From the NCBI GenBank assembly GCA_022360015.1, contig JAKSDQ010000153.1:163824-227823 (forward strand): a stretch of 64,000 nucleotides of DNA, read 5' to 3'. The stretch's first letter is position 1; every line of letters begins with the position of its first letter. The position numbers and the translations under genes are program-made. This stretch comes from Cytophagales bacterium. Lineage in GTDB: Bacteria; Bacteroidota; Bacteroidia; Cytophagales; Cyclobacteriaceae. The notes beneath the pieces are model-generated. The model made no database searches. It was not told the origin of the DNA and saw only the letters and a list, made by a program, of their open reading frames with translations. Shown here piece by piece: positions 1 through 10,300 of the stretch.

Positions 1-461
1 CGTATCCTTTCCACTTCATCCTGGTAACTGTCATCGGTATATTCTATGACCTCAAATTTCTTTTTATCAGCATAATTTCCCGGATTGACCCGGACTTTCT
101 CCACTATTCTTGCTGCCAGTTCCGCAGCATTCGGGGTGAAGTGGATATCTGCAATCAAGGGCACATCGTACCCTTTTAACCTCAGCTCTTTTTTGATGTT
201 TTCCAGATTTTGCGCCTCTTTCAGGCTTGGTGCAGTAATCCTCACATATTCACAACCTGCTTCCACCATGCGGATAGACTGCGCTACCGAACCTTCAGTG
301 TCCATGGTATCAACAGTCGTCATGGATTGTATTCTTATCGGGTTGGTGCCCCCCAAAGGCAATCCACCGATGTTAACTTCCCTCGATAATCTTCTTTGAT
401 ATTTTGTGAGACTACTACAATACTCTTTGGAATATGCTTCTTCAGTTTTTATGCCTTCCAT
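1..461 (-). CDS. ispG: 4-hydroxy-3-methylbut-2-enyl diphosphate synthase IspG, 5' part
   Basis: This is the N-terminal 153 codons of IspG, the iron-sulfur enzyme of the methylerythritol phosphate isoprenoid pathway that reductively opens the cyclodiphosphate. The gene runs off the left edge, so the cysteine cluster ligands cannot be seen. Reading from the ATG at 461, the product shows the family's conserved TIM-barrel start: GGTNPIRIQSMTTVDTMD, then CEYVRITAPSLKEAQN, then ADIHFTPNAAE and VRVNPGNYADKK. The 222 bases upstream, up to the Rid-family gene, hold no gene. Identity is strong because several long family motifs are intact; only completeness is unknown. Confidence 0.94.
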   Translation of the reverse strand, partial: MEGIKTEEAYSKEYCSSLTKYQRRLSREVNIGGLPLGGTNPIRIQSMTTVDTMDTEGSVAQSIRMVEAGCEYVRITAPSLKEAQNLENIKKELRLKGYDVPLIADIHFTPNAAELAARIVEKVRVNPGNYADKKKFEVIEYTDDSYQDEVERI

Positions 462-683
462 GTGAACATTTTTAACATGTAACACAACCCTTTAAATTTA
501 ACTGTTAATTACCTGAATTGTTTGTTGTGTTTTAACGTTTGGTAACAAAAATATATTTTTTTACCCAGGTATTACAACCCTATTACAAAAATGTGTGTCA
601 TGCTTACAGAACCTTAGGTTGAAAGAAAGAAAATATGAAATTAATGTTAATTATAATCCAATGATTTTGCACTAAAAAAGCAG

Positions 684-1079
684 CTATTTCTTCCCACTTT
701 TAAATAGAACCGCCGCGGCTTCAATCTCCACTAGCAAATCCTTATTTATTAGCGATTTTACTCCAATCATAGTCGCGGCCGGTTTTATTTCTTTAAAAAA
801 CTCCCCGTGGGCCTTACCGACAGCCTGCCAATGATCCATGTTCACAACAAAAATCCGGGTACGTATTACATCTTCCAGGGAAGCACCGGCCTCTTCAAGG
901 GCTTTTTGTATGATTTGAAGGATGCATTTGGTTTGCAAATAAGGATCATTAACCCCTACAACTTCTCCGTTAACAACCGCAGTAGTGCCCGCTACTTCTA
1001 TTTGATTTCCTATTCTTACGGCACGTGAATAGCCTACCATGTCTTCCCATTCCGCACCTGATGAGATGTTTCGACGCAT
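684..1079 (-). CDS. Rid-family (YjgF/YER057c/UK114) protein lacking the catalytic Arg
   Basis: A 131-residue protein with the whole Rid fold: an N-terminal strand region with GNQIEVAGTT (24-33), a central helix with LQIIQKALEEAGASLEDVIRTRIFV (54-78), and the C-terminal VEIEAAAV strand. RidA proteins deaminate reactive enamine/imine intermediates using an Arg in a PARSxVxV-like motif. Here that stretch reads PAATMIGV (100-107), so the Arg position is Ala102. Rid subfamilies without this Arg are known and are thought not to have the imine deaminase activity. The next gene, an SDR oxidoreductase, lies 35 bases upstream on the same strand, so the two may be cotranscribed. Family is sure, substrate unknown. 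Confidence 0.88.
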   Translation of the reverse strand: MRRNISSGAEWEDMVGYSRAVRIGNQIEVAGTTAVVNGEVVGVNDPYLQTKCILQIIQKALEEAGASLEDVIRTRIFVVNMDHWQAVGKAHGEFFKEIKPAATMIGVKSLINKDLLVEIEAAAVLFKSGKK

Positions 1080-1114
1080 TGTATTATAAAGTTTTCGATG
1101 TATGGATGTATGGA

Positions 1115-1822
1115 TTATAAATCGCCCAATTGAGGTCTGATGATAATCTCCTCAACCACAGATTGCCTCGATAGCCGGGTAGCCGACCAGATAGCCTCTG
1201 CAACATCTTCCGGCTTCATGAATCTTTCTGCCGGCAGCGCCACACCTTCCCAGCTAGCCGTGAGGGTGGCCCCGGGCAATATGGCTGCCACCCTTATCCC
1301 ATGCTCTTTTAGTTCTTCCCTCAATACCTTGCTGAAACCCAGCAAAGCAAATTTTGAAATGGAATAAGAACCTCCGTTGGGATAAGCCCGGATGCTTGCC
1401 ACTGAACAAATGTTAAAGATATCCCCTTGTTTTCTTTCTATCATCTCTGCAACCAGCGCCCGGGTAAGGTGGTAAGCGCTGTAGAGGTTAGTATTCATCA
1501 TGGCCTCCAGCACACCTTCTTCCTCCTGGTGGATCATACCCGGTATGAAAATACCTGTATTATTAACTAATATTTCTACAGGCTTGTCGATCCCTTTGAC
1601 AAATTCTGCAAATTGCATCACCTCCTCTCTTCCGGACAGATCAGCCGGCAATGCATGAACTTGTGAGGTGGGAAAGCTGACAGCCATTTCTTCCTTCAAC
1701 TGCTCAAGATCCTGTGGGTTTCTCGAGCAGGTGGCTGCATCGAACCCTTCGGCTAAAAACCTGGCTATGAGCGCACGGCCTATTCCTTTTGTGCCGCCGG
1801 TTACTACTATGAGCTTATTCAT
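1115..1822 (-). CDS. short-chain dehydrogenase/reductase
   Basis: A 235-residue classical SDR, the usual length. The Rossmann cofactor motif is TGGTKGIG (8-15), the structural NNAG motif appears as NNTG (87-90), and the catalytic set is a Ser in CSVAS (140-144), Tyr153 and Lys157 in YSISK, followed by PG at 183-184. These show an intact NAD(P)-dependent oxidoreductase. It resembles FabG-like and sepiapterin-reductase-like SDRs, but substrate cannot be read from sequence. It lies 35 bases upstream of the Rid-family gene on the same strand. A terminator at 1884-1930 separates it from the microprotein gene upstream, so it probably has its own promoter. Confidence 0.9.
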   Translation of the reverse strand: MNKLIVVTGGTKGIGRALIARFLAEGFDAATCSRNPQDLEQLKEEMAVSFPTSQVHALPADLSGREEVMQFAEFVKGIDKPVEILVNNTGIFIPGMIHQEEEGVLEAMMNTNLYSAYHLTRALVAEMIERKQGDIFNICSVASIRAYPNGGSYSISKFALLGFSKVLREELKEHGIRVAAILPGATLTASWEGVALPAERFMKPEDVAEAIWSATRLSRQSVVEEIIIRPQLGDL

Positions 1823-1883
1823 ATACGGGATTATTGAAGGAAACCAGCATCAGTTGAAAACTTTACATAAGATTGTGTAGAAC

Positions 1884-1930
1884 AAAAAGGCCTCAACTTC
1901 GGTTCAGAAAAAGAAATTGAGGCCCTTTTG
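1884..1930 (-). terminator. Rho-independent terminator of the microprotein gene
   Basis: The arms AAAAGGCCTCAACTTC and GAAATTGAGGCCCTTTT form a long hairpin with small internal mismatches. Read on the minus strand it lies just after the stop codon of the 35-residue ORF at 1947 and ends in a T run (complement of 1884-1888). Confidence 0.75.
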
Positions 1931-1946
1931 AGTTAAATGAATTTAT

Positions 1947-2054
1947 TTATGCTTCTTTGTCGTGTTCATTATCACTGACCATTCTGTTAGGGAAAATCCA
2001 GGGTGACACAATGGCCAGGACAAACAAGACAACGATAATCAATAACATACTCAT
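1947..2054 (-). CDS. 35-residue single-pass membrane microprotein
   Basis: From the ATG at 2054 the minus strand encodes MSMLLIIVVLFVLAIVSPWI followed by FPNRMVSDNEHDKEA and a TAA stop. This is a short hydrophobic helix (about 3-20), then a charged, acidic tail, the typical layout of a small bitopic membrane protein. It is supported as a gene by the strong terminator directly after its stop codon and by the 370-base gap between the SDR and MlaE-like genes that it otherwise leaves empty. No Shine-Dalgarno is seen, which is normal in this phylum. I do not recognise a family; function is unknown. Confidence 0.5.
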   Translation of the reverse strand: MSMLLIIVVLFVLAIVSPWIFPNRMVSDNEHDKEA

Positions 2055-2231
2055 AACCCAGTAAACTTTTTAGTTTAAAATATGCAACAAATATAAAAAG
2101 TCTGCCTGGAATAAAAAATTTAAGATTTGGATAAAATTATTCATGTTTTTCCCAAATAAGTCAGAAGATTACTCGATAATACCTATTGATCTATTATTTT
2201 AGCTGTCTGATTAAAGACGACGCTTTTTTGC

Positions 2232-2960
2232 ATGAAAAGTATAGGAAAGTATATCCTTTTTATTGGTTCTTTATTCGTAAACAGGGAAAAATTTAAAACC
2301 TATGTAGCGCTCACCCTGGATGAATGCATTAATATCGGGATTAATTCGCTGATATTAATATCTATTGTAGCCACCTTTATAGGTGCTGTTTCCACCATTC
2401 AGACTGCGTATAACCTTGTCAGCCCTTTGATTCCCGATTATGTCATCAGTCAGGTAGTCCGTGACCTTACCATACTCGAGCTGGCCCCTTCTATCACAGC
2501 CATTGTATTTGCGGGGAAGGTAGGGTCAAACATTGCAGGCGAATTGGGCACCATGCGGATTACAGAACAAATCGATGCCCTGGAAGTAATGGGTATTAAC
2601 TCGGTTTCCTACCTGGTTTTCCCTAAAATACTGGCTTCTCTGATAACTTATCCGATGCTGGTGGTTATTGCAGGTTTTTTGTCTATTATGGGAGGCTATC
2701 TGGCCGGGGTTTATACAGGCATTGTTACCGAAGCAGATTATCTTTATGGGTTAAAAGTGGACTTTATTGAATTTAACGTCTCTTTTGCCATGATTAAGTC
2801 TTTCGTTTTTGCTTTTTTGGTATCTTCTATTTCCTCATACAAAGGATTCTACACAACCGGAGGTGCATTTGAAGTGGGAAAAGCCAGTACCATTGCCGTA
2901 ACCAATAGCTGCATCGCCATCTTACTGGCAGATTATTTACTAGCCCAGTTACTGCTTTAA
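2232..2960 (+). CDS. mlaE: MlaE-like ABC transporter permease
   Basis: A 242-residue inner-membrane permease of the MlaE family, which with an MlaF ATPase and an MCE (MlaD) protein moves phospholipids between inner and outer membranes. The diagnostic block is present: AGKVGSNIAGELGTMRITEQ then IDALEVMGINSVSYLVFPK (about residues 93-134), flanked by hydrophobic segments at about 35-60, 137-165, 185-200 and 217-240. The MlaF-like gene starts 13 bases after its stop, so the two form an operon. No MCE-domain gene follows; the next gene is on the opposite strand, so the substrate-binding partner must be elsewhere. Confidence 0.9.
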   Translation: MKSIGKYILFIGSLFVNREKFKTYVALTLDECINIGINSLILISIVATFIGAVSTIQTAYNLVSPLIPDYVISQVVRDLTILELAPSITAIVFAGKVGSNIAGELGTMRITEQIDALEVMGINSVSYLVFPKILASLITYPMLVVIAGFLSIMGGYLAGVYTGIVTEADYLYGLKVDFIEFNVSFAMIKSFVFAFLVSSISSYKGFYTTGGAFEVGKASTIAVTNSCIAILLADYLLAQLLL

Positions 2961-2973
2961 CGCTTTGCAAAAT

Positions 2974-3738
2974 ATGATTGAAATTCAAAATATTAAAAAA
3001 TCATTTGATGGTAAAGCAGTACTCAAGGGGATAAGCGGTGTGTTCCGGAAAGGAAAAACCAATTTAATCATAGGCGCTAGTGGTACAGGTAAAAGTGTTT
3101 TGTTAAAGTGCATTGTGGGGCTGATCAAGCCTGATGAGGGTACGGTCTATTATGACAACCGGGATTTTACGCATGCCAACAGAAATCTCAAAACAGATAT
3201 CCGGCGAGAAATCGGTATGCTTTTTCAGGGAGGTGCGTTGTTTGATTCTAAAAATGTGGAAGAAAATGTTATTTTTCCGTTAAACGTTTTAACAGAAATG
3301 CCTTTGGATGAAAAACTGGACCGGGTTAATTTTTGTCTGCAAAGGGTTGGGTTGGAAAATGTAAACAAAAAAATGCCTTCTGAAATAAGCGGGGGTATGA
3401 AAAAGAGGGTGGGTATTGCAAGGGCTATTGTAAATAATTCAAGCTACCTGTTCTGCGACGAGCCCAACTCGGGGCTCGATCCTCAAACCGCTATCACCAT
3501 AGATAACTTAATCAAGGAGATCACAGAAGAATATGACATCACCACGGTTGTTGTAACACATGACATGAATTCGGTTATGGAAATCGGTGATTACGTAATG
3601 TTTTTACATGAGGGCGAAAAAGTATGGGAAGGCTCCGATCAAAACATCATGAAATCCCGCGTAAAAGAGCTTAACGATTTTGTATTTGCCAATAAAATGA
3701 TGCGCATCGTAAAAAATGAAGAAACATCAAATACATGA
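2974..3738 (+). CDS. mlaF: MlaF-like ABC transporter ATP-binding protein
   Basis: A 254-residue ABC ATPase with Walker A GASGTGKS (34-41), the Q-loop in LFQGGALFDS, signature SGGMKKRVGIARA, Walker B LFCDEPNSGLD and the switch His in VVVTHDMN. GGALFDS and the VEENVIFPL stretch after the Q-loop are typical of the MlaF/Ttg2A lipid-transport group. The frame opens with a TTG at 2965, but the ATG at 2974 gives the usual MIEIQNIKKSF start and is preferred. It would energise the permease encoded just upstream. The 174 bases after the stop hold no supported gene. Confidence 0.91.
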   Translation: MIEIQNIKKSFDGKAVLKGISGVFRKGKTNLIIGASGTGKSVLLKCIVGLIKPDEGTVYYDNRDFTHANRNLKTDIRREIGMLFQGGALFDSKNVEENVIFPLNVLTEMPLDEKLDRVNFCLQRVGLENVNKKMPSEISGGMKKRVGIARAIVNNSSYLFCDEPNSGLDPQTAITIDNLIKEITEEYDITTVVVTHDMNSVMEIGDYVMFLHEGEKVWEGSDQNIMKSRVKELNDFVFANKMMRIVKNEETSNT

Positions 3739-3912
3739 TAGAAAATTACAACCAAGGTGCAGGCCATATCCGAAGCAGAAAATGACCGAGGTTTTCAACT
3801 TCAATGAACCCAAGACAAGGTAAAACCTTACCCCACAAGCGCATACAGCAACAGCAAAACTCATAACCCTGCAACCTGACGCCTGACACCTCTCCCCTGG
3901 CGCCTCCACAAC

Positions 3913-6900
3913 TTAAAACAACGCCCTCACCTGCATCCTTCCCATATGAACCACACCCCTGTCCGGGGATTTACGCCCTTCATAATTCACACTTAACTGT
4001 AAACCACCAGCAATTTTTTGCTGCCAGTTAATGAGCCAGGTAAGATTAGTGCCGGGTCGCAGCGCCTGCAACAGTTCATAGCCTGAGGCCGAATTTTCAT
4101 TCCCTTCAAATTGGATTTCAATCAACCTGAAATTTATCCCCAGGTTGCTCTTATTCACTTTGCTCAGGCGCATATCGAAGTTGAATTCATTGACATCGGC
4201 AAATTCCTCTAAATCTGTTAACAGCGTGTTTTTCCGGTGGGTCATCGTGTAACCACCGCTGACACGCAAGTTATTCCGGGGTTGTAGTGAAATCAGGGGC
4301 GAAACGGATTGTTCTGTGATTAAAAAATTTCTTTCCATCAAAAAATCAGAGTCGTTGGACTTTTGAGCCTGCTTCACCTGTATCCGGAAATCCCAGTTCC
4401 TTTTTAAGTTGATCCTGGTATTCAGATTTACAGACCTGTCCTCAGTGTCTTCAAATCCGCCGGTTAACAACTGCTTTCGCCGGTTCATAAAATAAGTCAG
4501 GTCAAAACCGTACCTGGGTTGAGACCTGTTGAAAAACAAAGTCGACCGGATGGACTCACGGGTTGAAATGAGTTGGTTTTCAGGAATATCTGATAAAAAT
4601 GAGGCAAGTCTGGTTGTCAAATCGTCGTCCGTGAATTTTTTCAACATATTAATGGAGGTGTTGTTTGAAAAACGGTAGAGGAACTTTTTGAAACCTGGCT
4701 GACTGTTCCAGGAGACCGGCAATTTTACATCCATGCGAAAAATGAAGTTATTGGTATAAGCCTGAATAAATTCGTTGGTGGGCTGCAGCACTTTTATAAA
4801 GTTCCGTTCATCGGTATTGATGGCTTCAAAAAACTCATTCAAATCCTGTATCCCATCATTATTGTCATCGCGCCAGGTATGGGTCCCCTCACCGGTTGGA
4901 ACAGGTAAAAATGCAAACTCCCGCCTTAATTCCCTTCCATTGCCAATGGCATAAGTAAGATTGGTATTTATCACACGGTCAAAAAACCTTCCTCTCCAAT
5001 CTAATCGTCCCATAATTGTTTCCTCCCGTTTAGGCGCCTGCTCTTCAACCAGAAAATTATCGATAGTCCGATAAGTAACCAGGGTATTTAGTTGGTGGTT
5101 TTTCCCCATAGAGCCATTGAATCCAAGGTTAGCTGTTTCGGCGTGGTTGCTTTTTTCCAACAGTCCAAGGTGTGGGGATTTGTCCTCACGGATACTATAG
5201 TCAATCACAAAATTTGATTTTAACGTATCATTACTCCGCAGATACAACTTGTGCTCCTCAAAATTCATGGCCGAGCTGATCAGGGCGTCCGTATTGATAT
5301 TCTTGACTTCATTTCTATCTGATGCATAGGTGTAACCCGGTACCAAAAACCTCGAATTCCAATGTAAATCCAGGTTGAATCGGCTCCAGTCAGATCTTAG
5401 TTCCCGTTGATCATTGTGCATCAAAAAAAAGTCAGACGACAGTTGTAGCTTTCCCAGCTCCTTGGCAAAAACGGCTTTGTGCTGGAAACCATCCACCTGA
5501 TTTCCCCTTCTTCTGTTGGTTAATTGATAATTCAAACGGTTTAAATCGTCCCTGGCCAGTTGTGTGGAAAAATTAAAGATATGGTCATCGAAGACAGCCT
5601 CCTCTTCCTCGGGGTTATAACTCCAATCCCGGTCAAATTCTATATAACGAAACCTGTCCAGGGGGACAAAGTTTTTGTCATCGATTTCATAATCAATGAC
5701 CGTTTGCCATTTATAGCCGTCCAAAAAACCTACCGGTTTGCTTTCACTTTCATAGCCAAACTTGACCGCGTAGCCATGATCATCATCCGTGTCGAGCTCA
5801 GAAAATAAATTCAGGTCCTGATCAGAGAATGCTATTTCGCCATAAATCTTTCCAACTTTATTGATCTTATAGGATGATCCGATGGTTACTAACTGCTTTT
5901 TAGTAGGTGCAGGCAGTACCCGTACCGGCTCAAAATTCCCCTGGGGTACGCCATTCAACGGGGCTACCCAGGCGAACACCCTGCCGTTGGCAGTGGTGGT
6001 TTGCTGGATATAATTCCCTTCCCCGGAGCCAGTTTCCGTAAATGAAACATTATAAAAAGCACTGTCGGGATGAGCTGAAAATTTGAAGATAGTAAATGTC
6101 TGATTATCCAGGGTAGTCGTATCGACGCGCTTATAGAGAATGATATTTTCGTTAAAAGCCACACTGTCGCCAGGATCAGCGATAGCTAAGGGTACCCGAT
6201 CGCCGGCCTCGCTGAAGCGCTGCTTTTCTTCGTTGGTCAAATCAAAGGTTAAAGAACGGTTGGGATTGTCTTTTTCGCTATATGTATGAATAAAAAAATC
6301 AAGATTACCTAGACTTTGTCGATGGCTGGCGTTAAACACGGTACGGCTGTAATTCCGGTCTGCAAATTCAAAATCCACCCTGACCCGGGAGAATTTTGTG
6401 ATCAAAACCTTGTTGGTAAAGGTAATTTCTGCCAGGTTGTAATCAATGACATAATCATAGTTAAACCCCCTTTTCAGCAACTTACCATCCAGATAGACCC
6501 TCTCGGAATTAGCCATGATAATGATAAAACGTTCGTTATTCGGGCCACGGACCTGATAAGGGCCCAACACTCCCTCATTCACCCGGATCCGGTAGGAAGC
6601 GAACTTACCCTTTGCCACCGCCGCTCCTACCTGTGTGCTGCTTTCGTGCCGGTCATTGATTTTGTAGTTAAGGTCCAGTAACCCGCCCTGAACATTCCTG
6701 TAATACCGCATAAACTGCGAGGGTTGATTTCTGAAAACCACATCGCCCACCGTTAAAGACCCTTTACTGTTGTACAATTGCACAAAAACGTTGTCAAATT
6801 CCTGTAGTTGCTGGGTATTTCCCTGTGGCTGAAAAGGTACGTTTTGATCGGAAATGACCGCCCTTATATTAATATCATCTGATAACCTTCCCTCTAGCTG

Positions 6901-7380
6901 CAGGTTCAGGGATGAATTGACAAACACATTTTGATTGTTACCAAACGATATACCCCTGCTGATGCTGCCGCTCTTTTGTAAACCCGGGGATGAAAACAGT
7001 TCTTCCCTCCGATTGACCAGCCCACTTCCGGTTTTGCGCTGCTCTTTAAAAAAGGCATTTGAATCGTAGACTGCCAGGCTCCTTTTGAAATAGGTTTTGC
7101 CTAAATTAAACGGAAATACACGGAAACATACCAACAGCGAGTCTATGCCCGGGGTCGTTGCAATTTCGATGAGACCTGTATTCATATCATACTGATAGTG
7201 AATAAGCGAATCATTAAAATGAGGAAAGTTTACCGACTCAGGAGAGATCGTCAAACTATCCGCCATAAAAGGCTTACCAAAGGTTTTTACCCATATACAC
7301 CGCTCTCCCTCACTTTGTCCAAGGACTGAAAAAGAAATTAAATGTAGTAGTAATATGGAATAACCAAATTTCACAGTCAC
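3913..7380 (-). CDS. large outer-membrane beta-barrel-like protein (Bacteroidota conserved)
   Basis: A 1155-residue secreted protein starting at GTG 7380 with a signal peptide (about 1-21, ending LGQ). After roughly 150 residues comes SGSISRGISFGNNQ and a long series of alternating amphipathic strands with aromatic girdles (for example NLQLEGRLSDDINIRAVISD, LTVGDVVFR, RVRVDFEFADRNYSR) to a C-terminal Phe. This looks like an outer-membrane barrel with an N-terminal periplasmic or surface part. I recognise the general type of large conserved Bacteroidota surface proteins but not a named function. The first base overlaps the last base of the histidine kinase gene, so the two are translationally coupled and may share a role in envelope sensing. 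Confidence 0.75.
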   Translation of the reverse strand: MTVKFGYSILLLHLISFSVLGQSEGERCIWVKTFGKPFMADSLTISPESVNFPHFNDSLIHYQYDMNTGLIEIATTPGIDSLLVCFRVFPFNLGKTYFKRSLAVYDSNAFFKEQRKTGSGLVNRREELFSSPGLQKSGSISRGISFGNNQNVFVNSSLNLQLEGRLSDDINIRAVISDQNVPFQPQGNTQQLQEFDNVFVQLYNSKGSLTVGDVVFRNQPSQFMRYYRNVQGGLLDLNYKINDRHESSTQVGAAVAKGKFASYRIRVNEGVLGPYQVRGPNNERFIIIMANSERVYLDGKLLKRGFNYDYVIDYNLAEITFTNKVLITKFSRVRVDFEFADRNYSRTVFNASHRQSLGNLDFFIHTYSEKDNPNRSLTFDLTNEEKQRFSEAGDRVPLAIADPGDSVAFNENIILYKRVDTTTLDNQTFTIFKFSAHPDSAFYNVSFTETGSGEGNYIQQTTTANGRVFAWVAPLNGVPQGNFEPVRVLPAPTKKQLVTIGSSYKINKVGKIYGEIAFSDQDLNLFSELDTDDDHGYAVKFGYESESKPVGFLDGYKWQTVIDYEIDDKNFVPLDRFRYIEFDRDWSYNPEEEEAVFDDHIFNFSTQLARDDLNRLNYQLTNRRRGNQVDGFQHKAVFAKELGKLQLSSDFFLMHNDQRELRSDWSRFNLDLHWNSRFLVPGYTYASDRNEVKNINTDALISSAMNFEEHKLYLRSNDTLKSNFVIDYSIREDKSPHLGLLEKSNHAETANLGFNGSMGKNHQLNTLVTYRTIDNFLVEEQAPKREETIMGRLDWRGRFFDRVINTNLTYAIGNGRELRREFAFLPVPTGEGTHTWRDDNNDGIQDLNEFFEAINTDERNFIKVLQPTNEFIQAYTNNFIFRMDVKLPVSWNSQPGFKKFLYRFSNNTSINMLKKFTDDDLTTRLASFLSDIPENQLISTRESIRSTLFFNRSQPRYGFDLTYFMNRRKQLLTGGFEDTEDRSVNLNTRINLKRNWDFRIQVKQAQKSNDSDFLMERNFLITEQSVSPLISLQPRNNLRVSGGYTMTHRKNTLLTDLEEFADVNEFNFDMRLSKVNKSNLGINFRLIEIQFEGNENSASGYELLQALRPGTNLTWLINWQQKIAGGLQLSVNYEGRKSPDRGVVHMGRMQVRALF

Positions 7381-10300
7381 TAATCAACCATCGGTAATTC
7401 AATGAAAAAAGAAGTTCCCTTGTTCATATCGGTTTCAAACCAAATACTGCCTCCGGTTTGTTCAATACCACGTTTTGCAATGGCTAAACCAATGCCTGAA
7501 CCGGATTCTTTGGTACTGAAGTTTGGAATAAACACTTTTTTAGCGATGTCTTCGCTTATTCCCAGGCCATTGTCCTGTACTTCAATGACCACCTTCTTAT
7601 TGATTTTGATTAGTTTTACTACAATTTCAGGAGTCCTTTCAGGGGGTACCGCCTGGATTCCATTGATAATTAAGTTATTGATAATACGGCCAAACAGCTT
7701 TTCATCACCCATTACATAAATGGGACCTTTCTCAAGCTGCGTCATAAGCCTGATAGCCTGATCATTGGCATGTAGGTTTGCGGCACTTTTTACTACCCCG
7801 GTCAACTCCAACCGCTCATTTTTAGGGATGGGCATCTTGGCAAAAGCTGAAAATGAGGTGGCAATATCATTTAATGTTTCAATCTGATGAAGCAGGTTAT
7901 TGATAGATTTATTAGTATAACCGTCATTTTCACTGCCATTATTTTCCAAAGTTCTTTTCAGATGCTGCAGGTTTAGCTTCATGGGTGTCAGGGGGTTTTT
8001 AATCTCATGAGCTACCTGCTGGGCCATCTCCCGCCAGGCAGACTCCTTTTCCGACCGGGCCAGGGCTTTTTTGCTTTCTTCAAGATTGACAAGCATTTTA
8101 TTATATTCTCCCACCAAAAGCCCTATTTCATCGTCAGAATTCCAAACCATGGGCGTATTGGTATCTGAAAGGGATATTTTTTTTAACTTTTGCCTGATGT
8201 ACCGCAACGGTGAGGTAAGAAACCTTGAAGCGAAATATGAGAGTGCCAAAAAAATGATAAAAATAAAAGTGAAGGTCACCATAATATTGGATAAAACCTC
8301 GATGATCTGTTGATCCCTTTCACTTTCGGATTCAAAAAAAGGAATACTCAAAATGCTGATAACCGTACCAGTTTCAAATGATTTAATACCATAGTAAGTA
8401 TTTTTGAACTCCAATGACCCCACAGACTCATCCAGCAGCAACCTGTCTCCGTTTTCGATGACCGCTTCAATGGCTACGGGATGGACGTATTGGGATAATA
8501 ACCCATTTTCATAAATGAGCGGCTGTGTAGAGGCAATCAGTCTTCCGTTGACATTAAAAAGGTTGAGGTCACACTCGGCAAATTTTGCTATTTCCACCAG
8601 TTTATTAGACAAGGTTTCTTTGCTGGTCTGATTGGTGAAATAGCTTTCCAGCAGGCTTGAAATGTTTCCGCTCAGATTCTCTGCTTTAGCATAATACTCA
8701 TTTTTGAGCTGATCCTTGTAAGAAGAATTCAGCAGGCTAAGCGTGGTAATACTTACTGCAAACAGGGGAAGGAAAAATGCAAAATTCAGGTACAACTGAA
8801 TTTTGGCTGCAAGATTCAGATTGGTACCCTTGAACTCAAATTTTATAGCATAAAAAACGATTACCAGCAGGATCACAAAAACCAAAAGAAGGAACAGGAA
8901 AGAAAAATTCGCCAGAATATCCTTGAACGGATAGGCCTCTGACGATATGACGATGGTCTTATTGTCATCCCCCCTTACACCCAAATAGAACATTTTTCTA
9001 TGAGCAACACCTGTCTCATAAAGTTTATCTTTTTGTAAGTCGGTCAGTTCAAAATCATTACTCGCATTAAACAGACCCGACGTATACTCGAGTTCGCCGT
9101 CTTTAAAGAGTGCATAGCTGTAGTCCCGCTCAATGGTTGCTGCCGACTGGTTTTGATCCACCAGTAATTCAGGATAAACGCTGTTCGGTATCACCCTTTT
9201 AAGTTTCAGGCTCAATATGATATGGCCCACGTTTGACCTGAACCTTTCGTAGTAAATGGGAACAAAAACCACATATCCCTTTTCCAGGTCAGTTTCAAAA
9301 CTATTGACCAGATAAATATTTTCGTATTCTGTTGCTAACTGCCGCACGGAATATCTCTCGCGAAACTGGTAGTAATTTTCGATGTAACGATCATTTTCGA
9401 TAGGAACGCCGCGCTGATCAAAAAGGTAAATATCAATATCATAGCGGTCGAGATAATTGTTAAGGTGTCTTCTCCTGATCTTTTGCCTGACACTCTCTTT
9501 GTCTGAAAACAAATTGGAGAAGGTGATCCCTATGAAAATGTCATCCTTAATCTTCTGAACTGCCTCATTAATCAGGTACTCACCGAGAAAATCTTTTTCT
9601 GCCAGTAACTGGGCGGCAATATTTTGTTTTTCCGAGAGGTTTTTTATTTTGCTAAATTTGTAAATTGTATAGGTACCGACTGTTGAACAGGCTATGGCAC
9701 ATACAAAAAAGTAAATAAAGGTTAGGTAGCTGATTTTAACCAGATACCTGGTCAGGAATAATTTATAAACCACCAGAAAATACAGGCCGTGAACAACAGC
9801 CAGCAAAATGAAAGGCCATTCGATAAACAGGCTCAAGGCCATAAACAGTAAAGCCGCTACCGCCATTTGTCCCAGAATATTTTTGCTATCCGGTTGATTA
9901 AGTTTGATATAGGTCCGGAATACGATGTGAGATAAGGTAAAGTACCCCACAGCCCCCATGAAGAAGATCAGCAGGCTAATCCATTTCAATGGGGTAGAAA
10001 AATTAACATTTTCGTTGATATCGATAGACCATTGCGCATGCTTTTGCATGTTCATCATCAACTCATAAACACCCAAAAGCAAGAAGAAACTGCCAAAAAT
10101 TAAGCTAAAAGAAATGATGATTTTATCGGTTCCCCGCAGGCTAATCAGTTGCCGGTAAATTTTGGAGCGGAAGTAGTACTGAAACAGAAAATTGACCCAG
10201 GCCAGCAAAACCAGCACGTTGAGAAATAAATCACCTAATGATGGATTTATGTTAGAGGAGGCAAAATAGCGGGAGTTAAAAATGTCAAAACCAATAACAC

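Noticed and set aside
85..399. 104-codon plus-strand frame
   Set aside because: It is the antisense shadow of ispG, whose motifs are on the minus strand.
3727..3909. 60-codon minus-strand frame after the MlaF gene
   Set aside because: Composition is not protein-like, no domain, and it overlaps the mlaF end.
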